Positions 16,278 to 24,414 of a stretch of DNA of 64,000 bases are shown in pieces. The notes under the pieces were generated by a model. The model ran no database searches. It saw nothing but the letters and a program-made list of their open reading frames with translations, and was not told the DNA's origin. Positions within the stretch are counted from its first letter, which is position 1. Each line of letters begins with the position of its first letter. The stretch is from Hymenobacter actinosclerus (lineage in GTDB: Bacteria > Bacteroidota > Bacteroidia > Cytophagales > Hymenobacteraceae): the NCBI RefSeq assembly GCF_900111515.1, contig NZ_FOHS01000007.1:24198-88197 (forward strand). The letters run 5' to 3'. Made by a program: the position numbers and the translations under genes.

Positions 16278-17189
16278 TTATTTATACAAACGTATGAGAT
16301 TAGAGGAAATAATATCAACCTTCATTTCCTCATCTAATAAAAAATTATCCTTCATCCATTTAGTCAATATTTTACCTCCCATTATTCTTGGCCTACCATC
16401 CTTATTGTGTGTTCTATTAATATCCCCTTTGATTACTGTGCCTGTTTCCGACCCAAGCTGAATATCCAAGGTTTTCAAATCTCCCCCAAAGATGTTCCTG
16501 TGTTTTGTTTGAATATTAAAAAACCCTCTATTGTAATAAGTTTTCCCAAGCTGTATGACTATTGTCTTCATTTCAAATGATACCATCGCACTATTATAAG
16601 AAGCATTACTCCTATTCGGTATGTCATTAATAATATCTGACTTATTTTCCATATCAACAATCACATTATTTATACTCCTATTCTCATCCACCTGAACCCC
16701 ATGCCCGCTTCGAGCGGCATCAAGCCATTGAATCAACTCCAGAGCAGCATTCAATAAATCACCTTCCACTAAAGAAAAAGCAATTACTTCCGTATTGCCC
16801 TTGTGCAGATTGGAATAGCAATGCCACTGCAAACCGTCGGTAATAAAAACGGTCTGCACTTTGAAGCCCAGGGCGTAACCCAGCACTTTACTCACGTAGC
16901 CATGTTTGTCGAGGCTGGCCCCCAGGCATTTCGCTTCCACTACTAATCGGGGGTTGCCGTTACTGTCGTGGAGCAGATAATCGACCCTGAGTTCACCGCC
17001 AATCGTCCGTTCCGGCTCCACCATGCGCACATCGGCCGTATCCCAGCCCAGGGCCCGCAGTACCGGGTCGATGAGGGCGGCGCGGGTGGCCGCCTCATTT
17101 TTACGCAGCAGTTGCGAGTTGATTTCGGCGCTGGTCCGAACAGCCTGCAAAACGGCGTAGAGGGTAGCTAACGGACTGGGAATGGGCAT
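16278..17189 (-). CDS. Type I restriction HsdR N-terminal-like nuclease-domain protein
   Basis: The N-terminal half (about residues 20-150) matches the HSDR_N_2 PD-(D/E)xK-like domain: ...GGELRVDYLLHDSN... followed by LVVEAKCLG, which supplies the D and ExK residues. The C-terminal half (about 175-303) is a different, unrecognised domain. No methylase or specificity gene is adjacent, so this is a stand-alone protein. The DNA encoding the C-terminal half is much richer in A and T than the N-terminal half, so the gene may be chimeric. The start is uncertain: ATG at 17189 is listed, and a GTG 27 bases upstream at 17216 is also in frame. It is divergent from uvrA. Confidence 0.65.
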   Translation of the reverse strand: MPIPSPLATLYAVLQAVRTSAEINSQLLRKNEAATRAALIDPVLRALGWDTADVRMVEPERTIGGELRVDYLLHDSNGNPRLVVEAKCLGASLDKHGYVSKVLGYALGFKVQTVFITDGLQWHCYSNLHKGNTEVIAFSLVEGDLLNAALELIQWLDAARSGHGVQVDENRSINNVIVDMENKSDIINDIPNRSNASYNSAMVSFEMKTIVIQLGKTYYNRGFFNIQTKHRNIFGGDLKTLDIQLGSETGTVIKGDINRTHNKDGRPRIMGGKILTKWMKDNFLLDEEMKVDIISSNLIRLYK

Positions 17190-17272
17190 CGATGGCAGTG
17201 TAGATATGTGAGCCACAATGTTAAGGATTTGTGCGCTTCATGCTTTATATAAGTTCACTACTGCCCCCGCCG

Positions 17273-17280
17273 TACCTTCG
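17273..17280 (+). promoter_or_regulatory. Probable -7 promoter box for uvrA
   Basis: TACCTTCG is a one-base variant of TAnnTTTG and lies 59 bases before the uvrA ATG. The same variant precedes PorT-like genes in this window. Confidence 0.45.
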
Positions 17281-17339
17281 CCAACCCCAAACTACACCCG
17301 GCCGAAACCAAACGCGGCCCGCTTGCTGTTTACCGACCT

Positions 17340-20237
17340 ATGGCCGACAATTCCGCTTTGCAACTCGCCGCCCCCGCGGCCGACCCGATTGACCAGCTCG
17401 ACCCGCGCGAGTTCATTCTCATCAAGAACGCGCGGGTACATAATCTGAAAAACCTCAGCGTAGCCCTGCCGCGCAACAAATTCATCGTCGTGACGGGCCT
17501 GTCGGGCTCGGGCAAGTCGAGCCTGGCGTTTGATACGCTCTATGCCGAGGGGCAGCGCATGTACGTGGAGAGCCTCAGCTCCTACGCCCGCCAGTTCCTG
17601 GGCCGCATGGACAAGCCCGACGTGGACTACATCCGGGGCATCTCGCCGGCCATTGCCATCGAGCAGAAGGTGAGCATCAAGAACAACCGCTCCACCGTCG
17701 GCACCAGCACCGAAATCTACGACTACCTCAAGCTGCTGTTCGCGCGCGTGGGCCGCACCTACTCGCCCATCAGCGGCGAGCAGGTGCGCAAAGACAACGT
17801 GGCCGACGTGGTGGACTACCTCATGCGCCTACCCGAAGGCACCCGCGTGATGCTGCTGGCCCCGCTGCTGCGCGCCGAGGATGGCCGCCCCCTGAGCAAG
17901 GAGCTGGACTTGCTGCTCCAGAAAGGCTACAGCCGGGTGGTGGTAAACGGCGAAACCGCCTTCATCGAAGACCTGCTCGCCGAAGGCCAGCCCGAGCCCA
18001 CCGATGGCGACATCTTCATCATGATTGACCGCGCCGTCATCATCCCCCAAGACGAAGACCTGGCCTTTCGCCTCGCCGACTCGGTGCAAACCGCGTTTTT
18101 CGAGGGACACGGGAGTTTAGTTGCCAGTTATCAGTTGTCAGTTGTTAGTGCGGATGACCAGCAGACCGGCCTAACAACTGACAACCAACCACTGACAACT
18201 CAAAGGACTTTCTCCGATAAATTCGAGTTGGATGGGTTGGCGTTTGAGGAGCCGAGCGTGAATTTCTTCTCGTTTAATAACCCGTACGGCGCCTGCCAGA
18301 CCTGCGAGGGGTTCGGCTCGGTGCTGGGGATTGACGAGGACTTGGTGATACCCGACAAGAGCCTGACGGTGTACGAGGGGGCCATTGCGCCCTGGCGCAC
18401 CGACAAGCAGAGCGAGTGGCTCAAGCCGCTTATCAAGAACGGCATCCGGTTTGATTTCCCGATTCACCGGCCTTACAACGAGCTGACGGAGAAGGAGCGC
18501 GCCCTGCTGTGGAAGGGCAACAAGTACTTCGACGGGCTGGACGACTACTTCAAGTGGGTGGCCACCCAGACCCACAAAATCCAGTACCGGGTGCTGCAAA
18601 GCCGCTACCGGGGCCGCACCACCTGCCCCGACTGCCGGGGCAGCCGCCTGCGCAAGGATGCCCAGTACGTGAAAATTGAGGGTAAAAGCATCACCGATTT
18701 GGTGCTGCTGCCGGTGAGCGAGGCGCTGACTTATTTTGCGGAGCTCGACCTGCCCGAGCACGAGGCCAAGGTGGCCGAGCGGCTCGTAACGGAAATTACG
18801 AACCGGCTGGGCTACCTGCACCGGGTGGGCCTGGGCTACCTCACGCTCAACCGCCTCAGCAGCACCCTGAGCGGCGGCGAAAGCCAGCGGATTTCGCTGG
18901 CCACGTCGCTCGGTTCGGCGCTGGTGGGCTCAATGTACATTCTCGATGAGCCCTCGATTGGCCTGCACCCCCAGGATGCCGAGCAGCTGATTGGCGTGCT
19001 CCGCTCGTTGCAGCAGCTGGGCAACACCGTAATTGTGGTGGAGCACGAGGACAAGATGATGGAGCAGGCCGACCAGATTATTGACATCGGCCCCGAGGCC
19101 GGCAGCGGCGGCGGCATTTTACAATTCCAGGGTACCTACGCCGAGGTGCTGACCTCCGACACCTACACCGGTCAGTACCTGAGCGGCCGGCGCGAGGTGG
19201 CGGTGCCCAAAACCCGCCGCCCCTGGCGCAACGCCCTGGAGCTGACGGGCGCCCGTGAGAACAACCTCAAGAACGTGAGCGTGAAGTTTCCGCTTAATGT
19301 GATGACGGTGGTCACGGGCGTGTCGGGCTCGGGTAAAAGCACGCTGGTCAAGCGCATTCTGGCTCCGGCGCTGCTCAAGCAGCTGGGCGGCGGCGCGGGC
19401 GAAAGCACCGGCAAGTTCGACCGCCTCACCGGCGCCGCCGGGCAGGTAACGCACGTCGAGTTCGTCGACCAGAACCCGATTGGCAAGAGCAGCCGCTCGA
19501 ACCCCGTTACCTACGTGAAGGCCTACGACACCATCCGCAGCCTGTTTGCCGACCAGCCGCTGGCCAAGGCCCGGGGCTTCAAGCCCTCGCACTTCAGCTT
19601 CAATGTGGAAGGCGGACGCTGCGAGGTGTGCCAGGGCGAGGGCCAGGTGAAAATCGAGATGCAGTTCATGGCCGACATCTTCCTGACCTGCGAGGCCTGC
19701 GAGGGCCGCAAGTTCAAGCAGGACGTGCTCGACGTGCAGTATCAGAATCAGAGCATCAACGACGTGCTCGAACTAACCATCGAGGACAGCCTGGATTTCT
19801 TTAAGGACCAGCCCAAAATCATCGAGCGCCTTAAGCCGCTGGACGACGTGGGCCTGGGCTACATCCGGCTGGGGCAGTCGGCCAACACGCTAAGCGGCGG
19901 CGAGGCCCAGCGTGTGAAACTGGCCTCGTTCCTGACCAAGGGCAACACGCTGCAGAACGATAAAATCCTGTTCATCTTCGATGAGCCCAGCACCGGCCTG
20001 CACTTCCACGACATCAACAAGCTCATGCTGGCCCTCAACGCCCTGGTCGAGCAGGGCAACTCGGTGCTCATCATCGAGCACAACATGGACATCATCAAGT
20101 GCGCCGACTGGCTGATTGATCTCGGCCCCGAAGGCGGCCTGAACGGCGGCCACCTGCTGTTCGAAGGCACCCCCGAGCAGTTCATCAAGCTCAAGGATAC
20201 CAACTCCACGGCGCGGTTCCTGGCCGAGAAGCTTTAA
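17340..20237 (+). CDS. uvrA: Excinuclease ABC subunit A
   Basis: UvrA is the damage-recognition ATPase of nucleotide excision repair. The 965-residue protein has two ABC ATPase halves. Walker A sites are GLSGSGKSSL and GVSGSGKSTL; the signatures are LSGGESQR and LSGGEAQR. Zinc sites are CQTCEGFG with CPDCRGSRL, and CEVCQGEG with CEACEGRK. An extra stretch of about 28 residues (about 261-289, including YQLSVVSADDQ) is encoded by a dispersed inverted repeat inserted in frame between ...FFEGHG and FSDKFELDG. It lies in the segment before the first zinc site. All conserved motifs remain, so function is probably kept. The ATG at 17340 has a likely promoter box upstream. Confidence 0.95.
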   Translation: MADNSALQLAAPAADPIDQLDPREFILIKNARVHNLKNLSVALPRNKFIVVTGLSGSGKSSLAFDTLYAEGQRMYVESLSSYARQFLGRMDKPDVDYIRGISPAIAIEQKVSIKNNRSTVGTSTEIYDYLKLLFARVGRTYSPISGEQVRKDNVADVVDYLMRLPEGTRVMLLAPLLRAEDGRPLSKELDLLLQKGYSRVVVNGETAFIEDLLAEGQPEPTDGDIFIMIDRAVIIPQDEDLAFRLADSVQTAFFEGHGSLVASYQLSVVSADDQQTGLTTDNQPLTTQRTFSDKFELDGLAFEEPSVNFFSFNNPYGACQTCEGFGSVLGIDEDLVIPDKSLTVYEGAIAPWRTDKQSEWLKPLIKNGIRFDFPIHRPYNELTEKERALLWKGNKYFDGLDDYFKWVATQTHKIQYRVLQSRYRGRTTCPDCRGSRLRKDAQYVKIEGKSITDLVLLPVSEALTYFAELDLPEHEAKVAERLVTEITNRLGYLHRVGLGYLTLNRLSSTLSGGESQRISLATSLGSALVGSMYILDEPSIGLHPQDAEQLIGVLRSLQQLGNTVIVVEHEDKMMEQADQIIDIGPEAGSGGGILQFQGTYAEVLTSDTYTGQYLSGRREVAVPKTRRPWRNALELTGARENNLKNVSVKFPLNVMTVVTGVSGSGKSTLVKRILAPALLKQLGGGAGESTGKFDRLTGAAGQVTHVEFVDQNPIGKSSRSNPVTYVKAYDTIRSLFADQPLAKARGFKPSHFSFNVEGGRCEVCQGEGQVKIEMQFMADIFLTCEACEGRKFKQDVLDVQYQNQSINDVLELTIEDSLDFFKDQPKIIERLKPLDDVGLGYIRLGQSANTLSGGEAQRVKLASFLTKGNTLQNDKILFIFDEPSTGLHFHDINKLMLALNALVEQGNSVLIIEHNMDIIKCADWLIDLGPEGGLNGGHLLFEGTPEQFIKLKDTNSTARFLAEKL
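18117..18204. repeat. Dispersed inverted repeat inserted in uvrA
   Basis: Arms TTGCCAGTTATCAGTTGTC... and ...ACTGACAACTCAA pair imperfectly, and the inner CAGTTGTTAG pairs exactly with CTAACAACTG. This sequence type (CAGTTGTCAGTT) is typical of intergenic repeats. Here it is read through in frame without a stop. Confidence 0.85.
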
Positions 20238-20334
20238 TCACAGATGTTGCAGATGAGGGGGATAACACAGATGCAGGCGTGAACCATTTATCTCCGCATC
20301 TGCGCTATCCTTTTCATCTGCAACATCTATGATT
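20236..20334. repeat. Long imperfect inverted repeat between uvrA and the VOC gene
   Basis: AATCACAGATGTTGCAGATGA pairs with TCATCTGCAACATCTATGATT with one mismatch (written in short parts: ends AATCA and TGATT), and inner blocks GGATA/TATCC and CAGATGC/GCATCTG also pair. It starts within the uvrA stop codon and ends inside the next gene, past its ATG. Confidence 0.85.
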
Positions 20335-20703
20335 CTCAACCAGGTAACCGTGCCCGCGCTGGATGTGGCCAAATCGGTGGCGTTTTACCAGCAACTGGGC
20401 TTGCGACTGATCGTGGATGCCTGCCCCCGCTACGCCCGGCTGGAATGCCCCGACGGGGAGGCCACGTTCTCTGTTCATCAGGTGACGGAGTTGCCGCGGG
20501 GCGCGGGCGTAATGGTTTACTTTGAGCAGGAGCGACTGGACGAATGGGTAGCGGCGCTACAGCAGCAGGGCATTACCTTTGACGAGTTGCCCACCGACCA
20601 AAGCTGGCTCTGGCGCGAGGCCCGGCTGCGCGACCCGGCCGGCAACCAGCTCGTTCTGTTTTATGGCGGCGAAAACCGCAAAAATCCACCCTGGCGGGTA
20701 TAG
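20329..20703 (+). CDS. VOC (glyoxalase/bleomycin resistance) family protein
   Basis: This 124-residue protein is a single vicinal-oxygen-chelate unit with the expected pattern: a first beta-alpha-beta module (VPALDVAKSVAFYQQLGLRL) and a second one ending in LRDPAGNQLVLFYGGEN. Such proteins bind a metal and act as glyoxalases, dioxygenases or drug-binding proteins, usually as dimers. The specific activity is unknown. The ATG is part of the distal arm of the preceding inverted repeat, so the first residues come from that repeat. A hairpin terminator follows the stop codon. Confidence 0.8.
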   Translation: MILNQVTVPALDVAKSVAFYQQLGLRLIVDACPRYARLECPDGEATFSVHQVTELPRGAGVMVYFEQERLDEWVAALQQQGITFDELPTDQSWLWREARLRDPAGNQLVLFYGGENRKNPPWRV

Positions 20704-20710
20704 CATTACC

Positions 20711-20743
20711 AGCAGCGGCAGCGGTTGCCGCCGCTGTTTTTTT
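20711..20743 (+). terminator. Terminator after the VOC gene
   Basis: CAGCGGCAGC and GCCGCCGCTG form a hairpin with one mismatch and a short GGTT-type loop, followed by seven T residues. Confidence 0.8.
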
Positions 20744-20846
20744 ACGCCTGCGGTAACACTTTAGTAAGCGTTTGAATACATTACTGCCGCAATAGCTGGT
20801 TGTGTGCCGGCGGGCTCCCTCCTTTCGTGTTTTTCCGATTTAGGCT

Positions 20847-21311
20847 ATGGCGATGATTCGCAATGCGCGGCTGCAGCTGCAACACGATGAGGCAACGGGC
20901 CTGATTCGGGTAGCCTGGCGCGCCGGGCAGCCGGTAGCGGCATTTCAGTCGGCGCTGGAGTGGCTGATGGAGTTCAGCCAGGAGCACCACGTGACGCGCT
21001 GGCTTGTCGATATGCACCACCTGCCCCCGTTGGGCAGCGCCGAGCAGGCCTGGATTACCGACCAGTGGTTTGCCGCCATGACGACCACGCCGGTGCGCCA
21101 GCTGGCCCTGGTGCTGCCCTCGGATATCCACAACTACCTGGTGGCCACCGCGCCGGTGCACAACCCGCAACTGGCCCCACCCTTCGAGCTGGATTTTTTC
21201 ACCGATGTGGCTTCGGCGTTTGGCTGGCTGATGGAAAGCGAGCCAACACGAGAGCGGCTCTGGCACGAGTGGGAGCCCGACCCCTCCGACCCCAGCCTGC
21301 GCCTAGGCTAA
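20847..21311 (+). CDS. STAS-like hypothetical protein (paralogue family)
   Basis: This 154-residue soluble protein has alternating strands and helices. The core ...WLVDMHHLPPLGSAEQAWITDQW followed by VRQLALVLP and a closing ELDFFTDVASAFGWL is shared in layout with two other proteins in this window (36301-36744 and 36788-37204): a strand ending in D, a helix with W, a strand, then FxDxxxAxxWL. That layout resembles SpoIIAA/STAS-like domains of Bacteroidota. No signal peptide or enzyme motif is visible. It is a single gene with its own gap on each side. Function unknown. Confidence 0.65.
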   Translation: MAMIRNARLQLQHDEATGLIRVAWRAGQPVAAFQSALEWLMEFSQEHHVTRWLVDMHHLPPLGSAEQAWITDQWFAAMTTTPVRQLALVLPSDIHNYLVATAPVHNPQLAPPFELDFFTDVASAFGWLMESEPTRERLWHEWEPDPSDPSLRLG

Positions 21312-21353
21312 GCCGCTGGGCCGGAATCGGCAAATTTTGCGGTTCTTGATGCC

Positions 21354-22172
21354 ATGAACCCTACTGCCTCCGCCTCTTCTGCTTCGCCCCTGGCCAGCCG
21401 CGCCTGGCGCTGGACCGCCGCCGCCGCTACGGCGGGTAACATCGCCCTCAACTATATCTCGCAGGCGTACCCGTTCAATGGGCAGACCAACGCCGTGGTG
21501 TCGGGCAAGTACCCCACGCCGGTTACGCCGGCCGGTTACGCGTTCAGCATCTGGGGGCTGATTTTTCTGAGCCTGCTGGTTTACGCCGCGTGGCAGCTGC
21601 TGCCGGCGCAGCGCCGCAACCCGCTGCCCGACCTGCTGGCCCGGCCGCTGGTGCTGGCCAACGGGCTGACGGGGCTTTGGCTGGTGCTATTTGCCTACGA
21701 GTTGCTGCCGCTGAGCGCGCTGGTGATGGTGGGCATTCTGGCGGCGCTGGCCCTGGCCTACGGGCGGCTGCGGCGGCAGGCCCGGCAGGAGCCGGCCACC
21801 GTGCCGCTATGGGTGAACCTGCCGTTCGGGCTGTACCTGGGCTGGATTTCGGTGGCGCTGGTGGTAAATGCCACGGTGGCGCTGGGCCAGTACTGGCAGC
21901 CGGGGCCGGCCAAAGGCGTGGAGTGGGGCATTATTCTGATGGGTATTGTGGCCGGACTGGCCCTGAACGTAACCGGCCGGTTCCGGGAGCTGGCCTACCC
22001 GGCCGCCGTGGCCTGGGGCCTGGCAGGCATCTGGGTGGCCCGCAACGGCGGGCCCGACACGCAGTTTCTGGCCGGCACGGCGCTGCTGGCCGCGGCCGTG
22101 GTGGCTGTTGGGGCGCTGGGGCTGGTGTGGACGGCGCGGCGTAAGCAGGCAAGCCCTAACTTGCAGGCCTAA
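21354..22172 (+). CDS. TspO/MBR-related tryptophan-rich membrane protein
   Basis: This 272-residue membrane protein has about eight hydrophobic segments. The conserved pattern around residues 55-85 (YAFSIWGLIFLSLLVYAAWQ) is that of TspO/MBR-like sensory proteins, but this protein is much longer than classical TspO (about 155 residues) and belongs to the larger bacterial branch. Substrate binding (porphyrin or other) is not predictable. A TTTTGCGG sequence 18 bases before the ATG resembles the short promoter-to-start spacing of other genes here. tpiA follows 24 bases downstream, so the two may be cotranscribed. Confidence 0.75.
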   Translation: MNPTASASSASPLASRAWRWTAAAATAGNIALNYISQAYPFNGQTNAVVSGKYPTPVTPAGYAFSIWGLIFLSLLVYAAWQLLPAQRRNPLPDLLARPLVLANGLTGLWLVLFAYELLPLSALVMVGILAALALAYGRLRRQARQEPATVPLWVNLPFGLYLGWISVALVVNATVALGQYWQPGPAKGVEWGIILMGIVAGLALNVTGRFRELAYPAAVAWGLAGIWVARNGGPDTQFLAGTALLAAAVVAVGALGLVWTARRKQASPNLQA

Positions 22173-22196
22173 TCCCCCACCCCAACCCTTTCCGCT

Positions 22197-22964
22197 ATGC
22201 GTAAGAATATTGTGGCCGGCAACTGGAAGATGAACACCACGTTGGCTGAGGCTCAGGCCCTGATTTCCGAAATCGTGCACATGGTGCAGGATGAAACCAC
22301 CGGCTCGCCTGCCGTAGAAGTGGTGGTGTGCCCGCCGTTCCCGTTTCTGCTGCCGGTGGGCAAGTTGATGCCCGAGGGCGGCAGTTTCCACCTGGGCGCC
22401 CAGAACTGCCACCAGAAAGCCAGCGGCGCGTTTACCGGCGAAGTGTCGGCCCCCATGTTGCAGTCGGTGGGTTGCGAGTACGTGATTCTGGGCCACTCGG
22501 AGCGGCGGCAGTATTTCCGCGAGGATGACGAGTTGCTGAGCCAGAAGCTGAAAGCGGCCCTGGAGGCCGGGCTCAAGCCCATCTTCTGCGTGGGCGAAAC
22601 GCTGGAGGCCCGCGAGGCCGGCGACACGTTCAAGTACATCGAAAAGCAGCTTAAAGACGGGCTGTTTCACCTCTCCAACGAGGAATTCGACCAGGTAACC
22701 GTGGCCTACGAGCCCATCTGGGCCATTGGCACCGGCAAAACGGCCACCAGCCAGCAGGCCCAGGAGGTGCACGCCTTCATCCGCGAGCAACTGGCCCGCG
22801 CCTACGACGCCAAGGCGGCCCTCAACACGAGCATCCTCTACGGCGGCTCCTGCAACGCTCAGAACGCCCGCGAGCTGTTCAGCCAGCCCGACGTGGATGG
22901 CGGCCTCATCGGCGGCGCGGCCCTCAAGTCGCGCGACTTCACCGACATCATCAAGTCGTTTTAG
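22197..22964 (+). CDS. tpiA: Triosephosphate isomerase
   Basis: TpiA interconverts dihydroxyacetone phosphate and glyceraldehyde 3-phosphate in glycolysis and gluconeogenesis. The 255-residue TIM barrel has the substrate lysine in AGNWKMN (residues 7-13), the electrophilic histidine in LGHSERR, the catalytic glutamate in AYEPIWAIGTG and the phosphate-binding loop YGGSCNAQN and GGLIGGAAL. All catalytic residues are present. It is a cytoplasmic dimer in other bacteria. It starts soon after the TspO-like gene and ends at an imperfect inverted repeat. Confidence 0.97.
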   Translation: MRKNIVAGNWKMNTTLAEAQALISEIVHMVQDETTGSPAVEVVVCPPFPFLLPVGKLMPEGGSFHLGAQNCHQKASGAFTGEVSAPMLQSVGCEYVILGHSERRQYFREDDELLSQKLKAALEAGLKPIFCVGETLEAREAGDTFKYIEKQLKDGLFHLSNEEFDQVTVAYEPIWAIGTGKTATSQQAQEVHAFIREQLARAYDAKAALNTSILYGGSCNAQNARELFSQPDVDGGLIGGAALKSRDFTDIIKSF

Positions 22965-22970
22965 GGTTAG

Positions 22971-23075
22971 AAGCGAGTACAGCGAAGTGAGAGGCAAGAT
23001 GCGGCAGGCTGCTATGACAGTCGGCTGCATTTTTGCTTCGTCGGTTTCACTGCTCACCTCTCTGTACTCATATCT
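22971..23075. repeat. Imperfect inverted repeat between tpiA and the DUF6150 gene
   Basis: GAAGCGAGTACAGCGAAGTGAG pairs with CTCACCTCTCTGTACTCATATC allowing a few mismatches. It begins 7 bases after the tpiA stop and ends 5 bases before the next ATG, thus filling the gap. Confidence 0.7.
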
Positions 23076-23080
23076 CTATA

Positions 23081-23470
23081 ATGCTTCTCTCCTTCCTGCT
23101 TTCCGGTTTTCTGGCACTGAACCCGTTTGCCGCGCCGTTGCGAGTGCCGCTGGCTCCGGCGGCGCCGGGAGTGGTGGCCGGCTCCATCGACCCCTGCCGC
23201 ATCTACGGCTCGGTGTATTTGGAGCGCGACCCCAGCCGCCGCAGCTACTGCTTTGCCACAGTGTACCTGGAGCCCGAGTCGGCTTTCTGCGACCTGCTGG
23301 TGTACCCGGAAACCAACAAGCTGTTCGCCGACCGCGCCGGCCTCTGGTATTCCACCGAGGCCCGCGACTTCGCTGATTACGCCCTGTTCGTAACCGACAA
23401 CCGTAACCTGGCCGACTTCTCGTTTCAGTACACCAAAGTGCGCAACTACGCCGGCTGCCAGAAGCGGTGA
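23081..23470 (+). CDS. Secreted DUF6150-type protein
   Basis: This 129-residue protein has a signal peptide (LLSFLLSGFLALNPFAAP). The mature part has four cysteines and three consecutive short repeats built as 'AxxxLxVYxEx/TDxRxxADxxxxYTKVRNYAG', the pattern of the DUF6150 family. These repeats are predicted beta strands. The ATG at 23081 is used; an in-frame upstream ATG would start inside the inverted repeat and would bury the signal peptide. The function of this family is unknown; it is probably periplasmic. A strong terminator follows. Confidence 0.7.
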   Translation: MLLSFLLSGFLALNPFAAPLRVPLAPAAPGVVAGSIDPCRIYGSVYLERDPSRRSYCFATVYLEPESAFCDLLVYPETNKLFADRAGLWYSTEARDFADYALFVTDNRNLADFSFQYTKVRNYAGCQKR

Positions 23471-23496
23471 GTTATTGGCTCCAGGCAGAATCAAAC

Positions 23497-23544
23497 ACGA
23501 AAAAGCCCCTGACGTTCATGCTGACGCCGGGGGCTTTTTCGTGC
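23497..23544 (+). terminator. Terminator after the DUF6150 gene
   Basis: CACGAAAAAGCCCC pairs perfectly with GGGGCTTTTTCGTG, with further partial pairing inside. The A and T tracts allow termination in both directions. Confidence 0.9.
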
Positions 23545-23652
23545 GGGCCTTTGATGATTCACCGGCAAGCCGTTTTCGCCGCCGCTGCTATAACTTGCCG
23601 CCGCCCTGCCACACGCCGCGGCGGGCAGCCGCTTAGGCGCAACTACTTATCG

Positions 23653-24414
23653 ATGGAATTAGCATTACGAAACCTGACCAAATCGTTCGGGCCGAAAACC
23701 GTGCTGCGCGACCTGAGCCTGCAAGTGGAAACCGGCTGCTGCGTGGGCGTGGTGGGCCGTAACGGGGCCGGCAAAAGCACCTTGTTCAACCTGCTGGTGA
23801 ACGTGCTGCTGCCTACTTCGGGTGAGATAGTGCTCGACGGCGAGGTGCTGGGCGAAACGTTTCCGGTGGCTACCAAACGGCGCATCGGGGCGCTCATCAA
23901 CCAGGGCCACCTCGTCGAGCAGCTCACGGCCGAGGAGTACCTGCAGTTCGTGGCCCGCATCTACGAACTGCCCGACGCCGCCCCGCGCATTGCCAGTTTG
24001 CTGGGGCATTTGCTGGAAGAGTTCGACCAGGTGCGCCACAAGCGGCTCAGCGCGTTTTCGACTGGCATGAAGCAGAAGGTGGCCGTGGCCGCCTGCCTGT
24101 TGCACCGCCCCGAGCTGCTGCTACTGGACGAGCCGCTCAACGGCCTCGACGTGTTTTCGGCCGAGCGGGTGCTGGCGCTGCTGGCCAGCTACCGGCCCCA
24201 GTCGCTCACGTTCATTTCCTCGCACAACTTGGCCCACATCGAGCAGATTGCCACCCATTTGCTGGTTATTGATGAGGCCGAAGTGAAGTTCTGGGGCACC
24301 ATGGCCGAGTTCAAGGCCGGCCGCGAAGCCATCCTCTCCGACGCCCTGCTCCAGCTGCTCCACCCCACCACGTCTGCCCACGACCTCACATGGCTCACCC
24401 ATCAGGCCAGTTAG
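23653..24414 (+). CDS. ABC transporter ATP-binding protein
   Basis: This 253-residue ATPase energises a two-component ABC transporter. Walker A is GRNGAGKST (about residues 37-45), the signature is FSTGMKQKVAVA, Walker B is LLLLDEPLNGLD and the H-loop is ISSHNLAHIE. The truncated signature form 'STGMKQ' is typical of the CcmA/NatA branch. The ATG at 23653 is used; an upstream in-frame start would include the terminator region. The 3' end overlaps the permease gene by 25 bases, so the two proteins are translationally coupled and certainly form one transporter. Confidence 0.9.
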   Translation: MELALRNLTKSFGPKTVLRDLSLQVETGCCVGVVGRNGAGKSTLFNLLVNVLLPTSGEIVLDGEVLGETFPVATKRRIGALINQGHLVEQLTAEEYLQFVARIYELPDAAPRIASLLGHLLEEFDQVRHKRLSAFSTGMKQKVAVAACLLHRPELLLLDEPLNGLDVFSAERVLALLASYRPQSLTFISSHNLAHIEQIATHLLVIDEAEVKFWGTMAEFKAGREAILSDALLQLLHPTTSAHDLTWLTHQAS

